Shown here: piece after piece, positions 1 through 10,302 of the stretch
Numbering within the stretch: position 1 is the first letter of the stretch
How the letters are laid out: every line of letters starts with the position of its first letter
Assembly (NCBI GenBank): GCA_034003245.1
Contig: JAVEYY010000007.1
Location: forward strand, 62,001 to 126,000
Source: Perlabentimonas sp034003245
GTDB lineage: Bacteria > Bacteroidota > Bacteroidia > Bacteroidales > Tenuifilaceae
Direction of reading: 5' to 3'
DNA length: 64,000 bases
The notes under the pieces: generated by a model
Told to the model about the DNA's origin: nothing
What the model saw: the letters and a program-made list of their open reading frames with translations, nothing else
The model's database searches: none
Translations under genes and position numbers: made by a program

Positions 1-3000
1 CCGAACCATTGGCCCTGATGATATCGCCCAGCTGCTTATCGATAATAATTTGCACATCGGCATCGGGTGTAACCTCCAGGTCGAGATTTACCCTTACATT
101 CGACTTCACCACATCGTCTAGCCCAAAGAACTCCTCAATTATAATAATCTCATCGCTGCGCGAGATGAAGTTCACAAAATCGTGCTCAGCCACATCGGTG
201 GACGTGGAGAGGGGCAAGAAAAGTGCAGTACGCTGCTCCGTTTTTACCGAAGCGGTTACCAGTATATCGTTTGGATTTCCTGTTACTCGTGCTTGGCCGC
301 TGGCGTAAACTGTTCCGTAGAAAAGCTCATTGTCGCGTTCGGTAGTGTTCAGGAACTGAAAGTTAGATGGTGTAATATTTAGGTCAAGGGTGATATTCTT
401 GAAGTAATCGGTGTTTACCGCCCCGTTTAAAGTGGCCAGCCGGTTGTTTGAGTCGTAAATCTTAAAGTTTCGGAAAATGATGTTGCTGTTCTCCAGAGTT
501 ATGGGATCGGACATGGAGTAGCGGGTGCGCGTAAAATCGATTAGCCCGCCAGCCTCCTTTAACCTCAAGATGCCATTGAGCAGCGGTTTGCTGGCTGTTC
601 CGGTAATATTGACACTCCCTCCAATGGAACCTTTTAAGTCTCTCACATTCCCCTCGAGGAAAGGTTCAACTAACCCTATGGCCAAATCGTTTATTCGTGC
701 CAAAAACCTCAAACTCTGGTTTTCGGGGAAGAAATCGCCAACCACGCTTAAGGCCTGTTCTTCGCCAAGGGTATTGATAATATCTACGGAGAGTTTCTTC
801 TCCTCGGCATACCACTGCGAGTTTAGCGAGATATCACCAACCAAGTAACTATTGGCATTAAGCCCATTGACACTTAAATCGGCGAAGAACAGCGGGTTTT
901 CTGTAATGTGGGTCACTTTAGCATACCCATCAATTTCGCCCGAAAACTGGTATCCCAAGTCCTTGGTATAAAGGTTAAGGTTAGACACATCGATGTTTGC
1001 CAAATCGACCCGAATGTAATCGTCGGAAGAGGAGGCAATTTTGCCCTCTACCTTTAGCGACTGCTGCTTGTTAAAAAGCATAAAATCTTTAATGTGAACC
1101 AGCGCGCTATCGATCTGAATTTGCGAAGGACTTACATTCCATGTGGTATCGTTAAGCACAAACTGCGACTCCTCGAATGCAATGTTAATTTGGTTATTCC
1201 CGGGGCGATGCACAAACTCGGTGTTTGCAATAATCTCACCAGTATTCTTCAGGCTGCTTTTATTATCCCAAATAATTGAAGTAGCAAGCTGATTGTTTTC
1301 GGCCACTGCATTTATGGCCACATTACGAATAATGGCTCCGCTCGCCTCCACCAGTGGAGTTGTGATGCTAGCCGTAAATTTTGACTCATTTGTAACGCCA
1401 TCGATGGAGATATCCTTGATGGTATTTCCAGCAAAAACCACCTCGGGGATTTTTACCTTTAAGTTTAAGGTTTGAAAATCGGGATTATAAATACCAAACA
1501 CGTTGGTATTTTCGGCAATCCGAAAAGAAGGGAACAGCACGTTAGTTAGTTTACGCGTATTGCGAAGCCTAAGCCGAATAATATAATCGTTGTACTCGGG
1601 ATTCTCAACACCCGAAGGCTGCACCTCGGGTTTGGTGTTATTGTGACTTAAAGCTGGAATGTAGAGGTAAATCATTTTTTGGAGTGATCCAAAAATGCTG
1701 GCATAGTTGTATTTGCCCCGAAGCTCGCCCTCGGCAAATTCCGATTTTAGCGCTATTTGCTTACTGTCGGCGGTGTTGTTTGCGGTAATGACAATATCGG
1801 AGGTTTTAATCTCACCATTCTGATTCTTGTAGAATCCATTCACCACCTTTATTTCGCCTTTTGTATTATCGAGATTATTTCCCGAAAACTTAGCTGTAAA
1901 CAAAAACGAGGCCTGCGAAATGCTATCGGAAGTATTTAAGTTCAACTTAACCAGATCGAGCTTGGGAACAAACGCCGAGAAGTCGAAAACTGGGATAGTA
2001 TCGGAAAAATCGAGCTTTCCCATAAAGTTAAGCTTGGCATTGGGGTCGTCTAAGAAAAGCGAACCAACAAAGTTTCGGTTGTTTAAAACTCCCGAAATAT
2101 TCAGATTACGATACTTGTAGTTAAGGGCCTCGAATGAATATATTGTGGTCTCGGTGTGAGCTTCCAAGTGCTTATCGTAATCGGTACTCCCCTCAATCGA
2201 TGCTGTGAGGCTTATCTTTCCCAGCAGATCATCTCCAATTAGCGCTCCAATATCGAGTTCCTGGGTGGCTACCTTCCCGTTAAAAAGGGTTTTGGCATTC
2301 TGATCGGGTTTAAACGAAAGGTCGATAGATGTGCTACCAATTGCTGTGGCAAGAGTTCCGTATGCCACAAAGTCGGAGATAAATCCAGTGAAGTTCCCCG
2401 TGAAATTAATTGTTTTTAAACTCTCGAAATTTCTGGGAACACTAACCAATGTTTGTCCAGTTCGTGTATCCTTCACGCTTTCAATATCCCGAATGGTTGT
2501 GGTTAGCTGCTTAATATCAGTAAAAATAAACGTATTGTTAATATCGGGTAATCCTGTAAGATTAGCATTGGCCAAAATTTGTGTCGATCGGGCTGTGTTT
2601 AGCTTGAGGTCACGTACCCTAAAATCGCTGATTGTTCCCCTAAACTTTGCCTCAAGGTTCACTTTCTCGTTAAATCGCTGTACATCGGGAACGAAGAATG
2701 ATAGAAAAGTTGTTGTTAGCAACGAGTTATCTATCTCGCCATTAAGCTCTACGTTCTGCAAAAAGGAGCTTAGATCTTTCCATCCGGTATAGCTCATTTT
2801 CAGGAACGGAACTGCTATTTTGGAGCCCATCGCCTGGATTCGAAGCTTAGAAAAATCCATATGTTTTGAGCTAAAACTCATCTCCACCCTAAAGCGATCA
2901 ACCACAAACCCACTCCTATCGGCTCCGGAAAACTCATTGATCACAAACGAAATGGTATCTCCAGTTATGCTAAGATTCTTAATATCCAAATCCATTTCGG

Positions 3001-3553
3001 ATATCAACAAATTGTCGAAATTGATACCGAAATCAACATTAGCTTTAGTCTTTTCCGAGAACATACGATAGGTTGATTTCTCCAATCGAATGTTTCGAAC
3101 ATTTAAAGCCATACCGCCATCCGAACTCTGTATGGTGTCGGCCGGAGGGACTAATAAATTTATAAACCCAGTAATGTTCAAAGAGCCCAGCGAATCGGTG
3201 ACAAAATTCACATAGGCATTATCGAGGGTTACACGGTAAAGGTTTAACGCATTCTTGCTACGATTAAACCCAATGAGACTTGCGGAAATAGACTTTGCGA
3301 AAACTAAAGTATCCTTATTTAAATCTTCTACATACACATCCCGAAGAACCACACGGTTGAAAGGGCGAAAATCGAACTTGCCAATATGAACTTTAGTATT
3401 GAGCTTTTGCTCCAGTATATCGGTGGTTTTATTAACCAGCCAGGTCTGCACCTTGCTGTTCTGAATGGCAATCCAAATGGTAGTGGGAACGAAAAGCAAT
3501 ACCACCACTACAACCAGAAAAATCTTAACCGATTTTTTAATAACTTTGACCAC
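1..3553 (-). CDS. tamB: TamB-like translocation/assembly module protein, C-terminus cut by window edge
   Basis: The minus frame read from 3553 down to base 1 contains no stop codon, so at least 1184 residues are encoded and the C-terminus lies outside the window. The only plausible start is the GTG at 3553, because an in-frame stop lies 16 bases upstream and no ATG comes before the hydrophobic segment. The N-terminus has one membrane anchor (about residues 9-30, rich in V/L/F), followed by a long stretch of alternating beta-strand sequence typical of the AsmA/TamB superfamily. The last visible residues, about 30 before the edge, contain TPDADVQIIIDKQLGDIIRA, which I recognise as the start of the conserved TamB (DUF490) C-terminal region of Bacteroidota. 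Such proteins span the periplasm and are thought to move lipids or help outer-membrane protein assembly with a BamA-family partner, which is not visible here. The gene diverges from tsaD, an arrangement I have seen often in this phylum. Confidence 0.9.
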   Translation of the reverse strand, partial: MVKVIKKSVKIFLVVVVVLLFVPTTIWIAIQNSKVQTWLVNKTTDILEQKLNTKVHIGKFDFRPFNRVVLRDVYVEDLNKDTLVFAKSISASLIGFNRSKNALNLYRVTLDNAYVNFVTDSLGSLNITGFINLLVPPADTIQSSDGGMALNVRNIRLEKSTYRMFSEKTKANVDFGINFDNLLISEMDLDIKNLSITGDTISFVINEFSGADRSGFVVDRFRVEMSFSSKHMDFSKLRIQAMGSKIAVPFLKMSYTGWKDLSSFLQNVELNGEIDNSLLTTTFLSFFVPDVQRFNEKVNLEAKFRGTISDFRVRDLKLNTARSTQILANANLTGLPDINNTFIFTDIKQLTTTIRDIESVKDTRTGQTLVSVPRNFESLKTINFTGNFTGFISDFVAYGTLATAIGSTSIDLSFKPDQNAKTLFNGKVATQELDIGALIGDDLLGKISLTASIEGSTDYDKHLEAHTETTIYSFEALNYKYRNLNISGVLNNRNFVGSLFLDDPNAKLNFMGKLDFSDTIPVFDFSAFVPKLDLVKLNLNTSDSISQASFLFTAKFSGNNLDNTKGEIKVVNGFYKNQNGEIKTSDIVITANNTADSKQIALKSEFAEGELRGKYNYASIFGSLQKMIYLYIPALSHNNTKPEVQPSGVENPEYNDYIIRLRLRNTRKLTNVLFPSFRIAENTNVFGIYNPDFQTLNLKVKIPEVVFAGNTIKDISIDGVTNESKFTASITTPLVEASGAIIRNVAINAVAENNQLATSIIWDNKSSLKNTGEIIANTEFVHRPGNNQINIAFEESQFVLNDTTWNVSPSQIQIDSALVHIKDFMLFNKQQSLKVEGKIASSSDDYIRVDLANIDVSNLNLYTKDLGYQFSGEIDGYAKVTHITENPLFFADLSVNGLNANSYLVGDISLNSQWYAEEKKLSVDIINTLGEEQALSVVGDFFPENQSLRFLARINDLAIGLVEPFLEGNVRDLKGSIGGSVNITGTASKPLLNGILRLKEAGGLIDFTRTRYSMSDPITLENSNIIFRNFKIYDSNNRLATLNGAVNTDYFKNITLDLNITPSNFQFLNTTERDNELFYGTVYASGQARVTGNPNDILVTASVKTEQRTALFLPLSTSTDVAEHDFVNFISRSDEIIIIEEFFGLDDVVKSNVRVNLDLEVTPDADVQIIIDKQLGDIIRANGS

Positions 3554-3691
3554 TGAAAAAAAATTCTGTTACAGTTTTAACATAAACTATGCCACAGTGC
3601 AAAAACGCCCGAATTTACTAAAAAGCAACAAAAGAAACTAAGACTTTTTATACGATTTAACGAGTTTTTGCTAAGCGTCAATTATTTTACT

Positions 3692-4708
3692 ATGAGCGTT
3701 ACAATTTTAGGGATAGAATCATCGTGCGACGACACATCGGCGGCAGTAATTAAGGATGGATGGTTACTATCAAATCTTATAAGCAGTCAAAAGGTACACG
3801 AGGAGTACGGAGGAGTTGTTCCCGAGTTAGCCTCGCGAGCGCACCAAGCAAATATAATCCCTGTAGTAGATAGAGCTATTAAGCAAGCTGGGATTACTCC
3901 CAACGATATTACTGCTATTGCATTTACCCAAGGCCCGGGCCTGTTGGGTTCGCTCCTTGTGGGCACATCATTTGCCAAGGGATTTGCCCTTGCCCAAGAT
4001 ATTCCCCTAATTGAGGTAAACCATCTACATGGGCATATCTTGTCGCATTTCATAATTACTTCGGAGGAGACTAAATTACCAAGATTTCCGTTCCTATGTC
4101 TACTCGTATCGGGCGGGCACACACAACTTGTGTTGGTAAGCGATTATCACAAAATGGAGATAATTGGAAAAACAATCGACGATGCAGCAGGCGAAGCCTT
4201 TGATAAGTGTGCAAAGGTGATGGGCCTTGGCTATCCGGGTGGACCTGTGGTCGACAAGCTTGCTGCTCTGGGAAACCCAAACGCGTTCCAATTTGCTAAA
4301 CCACTGCCCAAGGGATTGGATTTTAGCTTCAGCGGGTTAAAAACCTCATTCCTCTACTTTTTACGCGATAACTTAAAAGTTAACCCCAATTTTATAGAGG
4401 AGAATAAAAACGATCTGTGCGCTTCACTTCAGCACACCATTGTCACCATACTAATGGATAAACTTGTAACGGCTGCCCGTGAGCTCAAAATTAATGAAAT
4501 TGCTTTGGCCGGTGGAGTTGCTGCAAACTCGGGGTTGCGCGATGCTACCAAGCTGCTGGGCGAAAAGTATGGGTGGAACACCTATATTCCCGAGTTCCGC
4601 TTTACCACCGATAATGCCGCTATGATTGCTATTGCGGGCCATTACAAGTACTTGCGGGGAGAGTATGCCTCGCATACCTCAATCCCTCAGGCACGATTAC
4701 CTTTTTAA
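3692..4708 (+). CDS. tsaD: tRNA N6-adenosine threonylcarbamoyltransferase
   Basis: TsaD transfers the threonylcarbamoyl group to A37 of ANN-decoding tRNAs, giving t6A, together with TsaB and TsaE. The 338-residue protein starts ILGIESSCDDTSAAV, the ASKHA-fold opening of the family, and carries the metal-binding NHLHGHI segment, the SGGHTQL loop and a late GGVAANSGLR motif. Its length is normal for bacteria. The open frame extends upstream to a TTG at 3668, but the ATG at 3692 gives the family's usual N-terminus directly before VTILGIESS, so I chose it. The gene stands alone, divergent from tamB and convergent with the DUF5916 gene. No upstream TAnnTTTG box was seen. Confidence 0.97.
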   Translation: MSVTILGIESSCDDTSAAVIKDGWLLSNLISSQKVHEEYGGVVPELASRAHQANIIPVVDRAIKQAGITPNDITAIAFTQGPGLLGSLLVGTSFAKGFALAQDIPLIEVNHLHGHILSHFIITSEETKLPRFPFLCLLVSGGHTQLVLVSDYHKMEIIGKTIDDAAGEAFDKCAKVMGLGYPGGPVVDKLAALGNPNAFQFAKPLPKGLDFSFSGLKTSFLYFLRDNLKVNPNFIEENKNDLCASLQHTIVTILMDKLVTAARELKINEIALAGGVAANSGLRDATKLLGEKYGWNTYIPEFRFTTDNAAMIAIAGHYKYLRGEYASHTSIPQARLPF

Positions 4709-4712
4709 GGTC

Positions 4713-4802
4713 AAAAGAGGTTGTCAGAAAAGTACGGTTGGCAACTCGTCCTAATGCATTATTTTTGTTGCTATTTTTGATTCATATCTAACAACCTCTT
4801 TT
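4713..4802. terminator. Long-loop inverted repeat between convergent genes
   Basis: AAAAGAGGTTGT at 4713-4724 is repeated as its exact reverse complement ACAACCTCTTTT at 4791-4802, directly between the convergent ends of tsaD and the DUF5916 gene. The 12-bp arms each end in an A or T run, as in a bidirectional terminator, but the 66-nt loop is unusually long, so the terminator role is only tentative. Confidence 0.35.
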
Positions 4803-4814
4803 TCTTTATATTTC

Positions 4815-7445
4815 CTAATAGAACCTGTACGAAAGTTTTATCAGGAAAATATTGTGAGGATATGCATCCCATAGCTCCTTGGCGCTATACTCCAAATTCT
4901 GTCTGTAATCGCTCTCGAACGAATCTCGGCCCTGCGACCATACGAGGAAAAGTGAAGAACCGGGTCGATACTCCCAACGAATCACCAGGTTCGATTGAAA
5001 ACTTCGGAAATTAAAGTTGGGGTTGTCGAACTGGTAATCCGATATCCCATCGTTATCCTCATCAATGCTATAAACCTCATCATCCTGATTGTAGGTTATT
5101 TGCTCCGTAGCGAATAGAGCATATCTATCATTCAAATCCTTAGCCCTTGGGTTTGTAATACGTTTAAAGTTGGAATACTTACCCTTGGCAAAAAATGGGC
5201 GACCGTAATACTGAATGGATAAATCGGGAGTAATGCTATAGTTTACTCTAAGCTGGAGCGTGTAAAAATGCTGCTCTAGCGATGCATTAATGTAGCTAAC
5301 ATTTGAACCCCACTCTATATTATCAACGTATTGCAAAACACGGTTCGAGGAGTTATACGATGGATTTAACGATAACATTACAGCCTTGCTTGGCCGATAT
5401 GTTAAACCGACAGAATAGTTATACTGACTTAAATTTACCGATTCATTCACTGAAAAGTTTGCCTCCGCCACAATGTTTTTCCTACTATCCGTGCTTACCC
5501 AGCTCCAAATATTAACACTGCCATCATTAATCATTGCCGGACCACCCCTTAGCGCAGAAGCGCTAAGCCCCTTTCCGTTGGGGCCCACACCAAAACCTAC
5601 ATACCAGTAATTCTTAAGTTGTGTGTTTACGTTGATATTTCCCCCGGAATAAGTTCTTTCTCCAGCAAAATTATGACCAGTCCACTGGTTGAAGTTAATG
5701 TTTACCTCCCTAAATATTGAGAACGGTTCCCAGTACCTGTAACCTGCCCACAAAACCTGAAAAATATCATCGACACCCCTAACGTAGCCCATATCGTTCA
5801 ACTCCAACTCTGGCGATTTCCATGCTACAAAACCCATAAAACGCCAGTGTCCATCGCCAAACTTACCAATTGACACAATGCCACCATGTCCTGTTAAGCT
5901 GGTACGTGATGAGTCCACCGAAACATGCGTTGCATCGGTACGCTGAAAGTAGCGAGCTGGAGCTCGCTGAGTTCTTATAATTGATTCGGTACTTCCATCA
6001 ACATGGCTTGCATACCCTTTAAAGCTAAACTGATAACTCTTATTTTTCCATTGATGCATAAAGCTAACACCTCCGGTAAATGCATTGGTATGTAAAAAAT
6101 TAAGTTCATTATCGTTGATCATTCTGTTGGTTGCGGTGAATAGTGCTCCCACCCGAGTATTGCCCCCATTGTAATCTTTGGTTAATCCTCCCACAATGTA
6201 GTTGGTCATGGGTTCAACAGCTTCGGTGCGTCTTGAGCCATTTTCTCCAATATCGGCAATCATTTTATCGGTAAGGGCTTCCATAATTCCAAAGGAAAGA
6301 CCTTTCTTATTTTTGCCGGTTACCTTTGCCGCGCCCAAAATGGTTGTATTCTCAGGAATACTTGAGAATTCGTTATCAGCCAAATCGGGATCACCGCTTG
6401 GCCGGCGGCCAATACGGCGGGAATAGAACAGGTTCTCGGCCGAATGATCGCCATCGCCCAGTGAAAGCTGATAGCTAAACAGATTGCGCCCCTCAACAAA
6501 GAATGGTCGTTTCTCGGGGAAATAGGTTTCGAAAGCGGTTAGATTTACCTCCGAGGGATCGGCTTCAACCTGTCCAAAATCGGGGAATACGGTTAAATCA
6601 AGGGTAATATCGTTGGTTAATCCCACTTTGGCGTCTACCCCACCCGAATACCGATTGCGCTTGCCTGTTGCAAAAGGATTTCCCTCCTCGGCCTCAAACC
6701 GCTCGGTTTGTGCTACTATGTAGGGTGCAACCTCAATTTGACGCTTTGGCTTAATCCCCGAAATACCCTTTAGCAGCCCATACTGGTGAACCCATCCCGG
6801 CGCATCTCGTGGAACAGGTTGCCATAACGAAAGTTCTGCTTTACGATGAATAAATCGGCCAACCTGAAAACCCCATACCTGCTCAGTATTATTGTTAAAC
6901 CGAAGCTGATTTAGCGGAATTGCAACCTCAACAATCCACCCTTTGTCGTCGATACTGGTTTTGGCATCCCAAATGGCATCCCACGAGTCGTCCTCGCTTT
7001 CGCCATCACTGGTAATGAGCTTATCGTACTTTACTCCCGATGAAAAAACTATAAAGGAAAAAGCTGTTTTCTGATCAAAGTAGGAATCGAACTCAATGCC
7101 TATGGCATCGCCATCGCCGCTATCGCGGCGAGAGAGTCGGCTAACAATGCTATCGGGACTACTATCCCAAGCCCTTACAGCAACGTATATGGCCAAATCG
7201 TTGTACAAAACCTTAAACTCCGTTTGCTCCGAGGGTTTTCGACCCTCGTAGGGCTCACGCTGGGTGAAGTTGTTCTGCCATTCCACGCTTTGCCAGGCAG
7301 AATCGTCAACCAAACCATCTATTTTGGGAGCATCACCCTCAATCCGAAAAGCATTAGCCACTCGTTTATCTTGTCCAACTGAGCTTAAAACGCAAAGTGT
7401 AAGGATAAGGTTAAGAAAAATTGTAATAATGAAACTACTCTTCAT
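4815..7445 (-). CDS. DUF5916 outer-membrane protein with N-terminal CBM9-like domain
   Basis: This 876-residue protein begins with a Sec signal peptide (about residues 1-24). A carbohydrate-binding family 9-like beta-sandwich follows (about 30-230: IDGLVDDSAWQSVEW, then YNDLAIYVAVRAWDSSPDSI), and then a long region rich in aromatic beta-strands ending in LSYRFY, the terminal-aromatic pattern of outer-membrane barrels. The motif PDFGQVEADPSEVNLTAFE followed by FFVEGRNLF is the recognisable core of the DUF5916 family, common and uncharacterised in Bacteroidota. I infer an outer-membrane barrel with a surface or periplasmic ligand-binding head; the ligand is unknown. The gene lies 51 bases downstream of the permease gene on the same strand, so the two may be cotranscribed. 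Confidence 0.88.
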   Translation of the reverse strand: MKSSFIITIFLNLILTLCVLSSVGQDKRVANAFRIEGDAPKIDGLVDDSAWQSVEWQNNFTQREPYEGRKPSEQTEFKVLYNDLAIYVAVRAWDSSPDSIVSRLSRRDSGDGDAIGIEFDSYFDQKTAFSFIVFSSGVKYDKLITSDGESEDDSWDAIWDAKTSIDDKGWIVEVAIPLNQLRFNNNTEQVWGFQVGRFIHRKAELSLWQPVPRDAPGWVHQYGLLKGISGIKPKRQIEVAPYIVAQTERFEAEEGNPFATGKRNRYSGGVDAKVGLTNDITLDLTVFPDFGQVEADPSEVNLTAFETYFPEKRPFFVEGRNLFSYQLSLGDGDHSAENLFYSRRIGRRPSGDPDLADNEFSSIPENTTILGAAKVTGKNKKGLSFGIMEALTDKMIADIGENGSRRTEAVEPMTNYIVGGLTKDYNGGNTRVGALFTATNRMINDNELNFLHTNAFTGGVSFMHQWKNKSYQFSFKGYASHVDGSTESIIRTQRAPARYFQRTDATHVSVDSSRTSLTGHGGIVSIGKFGDGHWRFMGFVAWKSPELELNDMGYVRGVDDIFQVLWAGYRYWEPFSIFREVNINFNQWTGHNFAGERTYSGGNINVNTQLKNYWYVGFGVGPNGKGLSASALRGGPAMINDGSVNIWSWVSTDSRKNIVAEANFSVNESVNLSQYNYSVGLTYRPSKAVMLSLNPSYNSSNRVLQYVDNIEWGSNVSYINASLEQHFYTLQLRVNYSITPDLSIQYYGRPFFAKGKYSNFKRITNPRAKDLNDRYALFATEQITYNQDDEVYSIDEDNDGISDYQFDNPNFNFRSFQSNLVIRWEYRPGSSLFLVWSQGRDSFESDYRQNLEYSAKELWDAYPHNIFLIKLSYRFY

Positions 7446-7496
7446 GTTGATGATTTGGTTGAATTCTACTTAATAATTGAAAACTAACACGCTGAA

Positions 7497-9911
7497 TTAC
7501 TCGTACTTTAATGTAATGGCGGGGTTGGTTCCTGCGGCCTTAAGCGCTTGATAGCCCACAGTTACAACTGCTATTAGATACGACAAAATGGAAGCTCCAA
7601 TAAATATCCAAGGCGAAAGGCTAATGCGGAAAGCAAAATCCTCGAGCCAACCTTTCATAAGATACCAGGCAATAGGCCAAGCAATAAGTGTAGAAATTAT
7701 AAATAGCCTGTTTATCTCGTTCAAAAGAAGCCAAACCATCATTCCTATGTTCGCCCCCATCACTTTCCTAATTCCAATCTCGCGTGTTCGCTGCTCGGCA
7801 GAGTACGACGATAACCCAAGGAGACCAAGGGAGGCAATGATAATTGCCAGTACGCTAAAGCTGGTAAATAGCGTTCGCGCACGCCTCTCGTCGCCATACT
7901 GATTCTCAATGGCCTCTTCCATAAAGAAGTAGTCGAATGTTTGATCGGGAACAAACTCTACCCACTTCGACTCAATGGCACGTATGGTTTCCTGTACATT
8001 TGATCCATCAATTCTTACCGTTAGATAAGTATATACTGGATGGCTTGCGATAATAAGAGGACTAATTTTTTGATGGAGCGACTCATAATGAAAATCCTCA
8101 ATTACCCCAATCACAGTTCTCTCATCATTTCCATTGATTGTAACAATTTGCCCAACCGCAGGGCCGTCAAAGGCAAATGCCTTAACTGCTGCCTGGTTTA
8201 TCACCATAGCCGAAGAGTCACTGGCAAAATCCTCGCTAAAATATCGACCCTCAACCATTTTAAATTGCATCGTTTTATCAAAGTCGTGGTGGGCAAAAAA
8301 GAAGTTTAGTGATTTTATATCATCGGCAGGAGCACCCTTCTTATGCATTACTGTATTTCCGATAATGGTAGTTGGTAATGACGAGGAGCGAGCAGCGGCC
8401 ACCACATTGGGGAGTTTTCGAATCTCATTCAGAAAAGTTTCGCGTTGCTCATTGGCAACCGCATATGGCCTATTTATCACTAAAAGATTCTCGGGATTAT
8501 AATTCAAATCTCTATTGCGGATAAATGATATCTGATTGTAAACCACAAAGGTTGATACAAGCAAACCAATGGTAATAGTAAATTGCAAGACAACTAAAGC
8601 TCCTCGCATAAAGCTATTCTTCATGCCGGTTTGCAATTTTCCCTTTAAAACTTTAAGCGGCTCAAAGCTAGCCAGAAAAAATGCGGGGTAACTTCCGGCA
8701 ACAAACCCCACCACTAGGATTGTGGCAGCTAATACTCCAGCGGTTAATGCTATGGGTAATGATGAGAGCGCCAACTGCTTTCCTGCAATGCTATTGAATG
8801 CTGGCATAGCCGCTAAAACTATTACAACGGAAAAGAGCAATGAGATGGTTGCGACCAGTACCGATTCCGTGAGAAACTGACCAATAAGCTTTGCCCGTGT
8901 TGACCCAACTACCTTTCGAATACCCACCTCCTTTGCACGCCTGGCCGAACGAGCAGTAGAAAGATTCATGAAGTTGATAGCAGCAATTACCAGTATGAAT
9001 AAAGCTATTAGCATAAATACATACACCATGGTAATATTACCGCCTTTCTCCATTTCAAACTGCATGTTTGACTTTAGATGAATATCGAGCATCGGTTGGG
9101 TAAAGTAATTGTATCTGTTTCCCAAAGTCTCGAACTGCTCCGAGGTAAATCCTGCAAATTGTTCAAATTGAGGCCCAGCATGAGTAGCGACCATCTCGCC
9201 GAAGCGCTGGTCGACAACTTTAGGGCTGAGGCCTTCCTGCAGTAAAATATAAGTATAATTATTATTTCCCAGCCATATAGTAGACTGCGACATGGGTAAG
9301 GTGACAAATGAACCAATAATATCAAACTTAAAATGGCTATTTGTGGGAGGGTCCTGGACAACACCGACAACCTCCCAGTTTTGCCTATTATCCCAAAGCT
9401 GAACCACTTTTCCTACGGGATCCTCGTTGCCAAAATACCGTTTTGCAGTAGTTTCGGTCATTACCATTTGATTCGCCCTGTTTAAAATGCTGCTGGCATT
9501 ACCCTGCACCAGATTAAACCCGTTAAAAACCTCAAAGAATGTGGAATCAGCATAAATAAAACTCTTTTCAACAAAGGTTTTATCCTCATACCTAACAACA
9601 GGATCTCCTGAAAAGCTAAAAATGCGCGTAAAATTTATAATGTCAGGATACTCATTCACAGCAGTTGGCCCTATTGGCACGCAGCTAATTGGGCCCAGAA
9701 GCTCTGTATCCTGGATTTTGGCATCTAAGCACACCCTATAAATGTTCGAAGCATTGGGATGAAACTTGTCGTAGCTCATCTCATCTATTACATAAAGCAT
9801 AATCATCAGGGAACTTGCAATCCCCACGGCCAGTCCAAAGATGTTTATCAATGTGTAGCCCCTCTGTGAAATTAGATTTCGGATCGAAACCTTTAGGTAG
9901 TTTTTAATCAT
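7497..9911 (-). CDS. MacB/FtsX-type ABC transporter permease
   Basis: The 804-residue protein has the layout of Bacteroidota MacB-like permeases. An N-terminal segment IKNYLKVSIRNLISQRGY is followed by a first membrane helix (about 20-42), a large periplasmic domain (to about 280), and three helices including NLSTARSARRAKEVGIRKVVG. A second half repeats the arrangement, with EQRTREIGIRKVMG before the last helices. These two E(V/I)GIRKVxG cytoplasmic loops are typical of FtsX family members that couple to a separate ATPase in mechanotransmission rather than classical import. No ABC ATPase gene is present in the neighbourhood, so the partner must be encoded elsewhere. Families of this type handle peptides, lipoproteins or antibiotics; the substrate here is unknown. 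Confidence 0.92.
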   Translation of the reverse strand: MIKNYLKVSIRNLISQRGYTLINIFGLAVGIASSLMIMLYVIDEMSYDKFHPNASNIYRVCLDAKIQDTELLGPISCVPIGPTAVNEYPDIINFTRIFSFSGDPVVRYEDKTFVEKSFIYADSTFFEVFNGFNLVQGNASSILNRANQMVMTETTAKRYFGNEDPVGKVVQLWDNRQNWEVVGVVQDPPTNSHFKFDIIGSFVTLPMSQSTIWLGNNNYTYILLQEGLSPKVVDQRFGEMVATHAGPQFEQFAGFTSEQFETLGNRYNYFTQPMLDIHLKSNMQFEMEKGGNITMVYVFMLIALFILVIAAINFMNLSTARSARRAKEVGIRKVVGSTRAKLIGQFLTESVLVATISLLFSVVIVLAAMPAFNSIAGKQLALSSLPIALTAGVLAATILVVGFVAGSYPAFFLASFEPLKVLKGKLQTGMKNSFMRGALVVLQFTITIGLLVSTFVVYNQISFIRNRDLNYNPENLLVINRPYAVANEQRETFLNEIRKLPNVVAAARSSSLPTTIIGNTVMHKKGAPADDIKSLNFFFAHHDFDKTMQFKMVEGRYFSEDFASDSSAMVINQAAVKAFAFDGPAVGQIVTINGNDERTVIGVIEDFHYESLHQKISPLIIASHPVYTYLTVRIDGSNVQETIRAIESKWVEFVPDQTFDYFFMEEAIENQYGDERRARTLFTSFSVLAIIIASLGLLGLSSYSAEQRTREIGIRKVMGANIGMMVWLLLNEINRLFIISTLIAWPIAWYLMKGWLEDFAFRISLSPWIFIGASILSYLIAVVTVGYQALKAAGTNPAITLKYE

Positions 9912-10302
9912 AAAACACGTTATTGGGTGATTATTGATGTTGGTTAATTTCTTAATTCGATTGATTAGGTTAATTAATTCTGTCCCAGAAATACATAGTA
10001 TTTATATTAACACACCTTTCGCTGATAGACTTCAAATGAAACCCATAATTATTTTCACAATGCATGCCAAACACAATATATCACTATTTATCAGGTGTTT
10101 TGCAAATATTTTTCTAATCAAAAACGTTCAGTTCCGTATAAAAACTGTTCGAAAACGAACGGATTTTCGAAACTTCATGTCCTCCAATTTGATCTGTATA
10201 CCCCAGGAGATTTTTTAGAAGAAGTTAGGTTTCCACCTAAAAAATACAACCATATGCCCTTAAAAATGTTACTTTTGCATGTAACGCTGAAATTGTAGAC
10301 AG
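9912..10302. other. Intergenic region with small hairpin and a -7 box
   Basis: This 391-base divergent spacer separates the permease and the HD phosphodiesterase. Short open frames inside it have no codon bias, no family resemblance and no start signals, so I do not call genes. GTTCG-AAAA-CGAAC at 10147-10160 is a perfect small hairpin. TACTTTTG at 10270-10277 matches the Bacteroidota -7 element TAnnTTTG and sits 25 bases before the start of the downstream gene; no convincing -33 TTTG was found. Confidence 0.5.

Noticed and set aside
9..3071. Many plus-strand open frames of 60-150 residues
   Set aside because: They are shadows of the long minus-strand tamB frame, which is uninterrupted over 3.5 kb.
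9934..10298. Two overlapping short open frames upstream of the HD phosphodiesterase
   Set aside because: They are overlapping, biased towards A/T, and occupy a divergent promoter region containing a -7 box.
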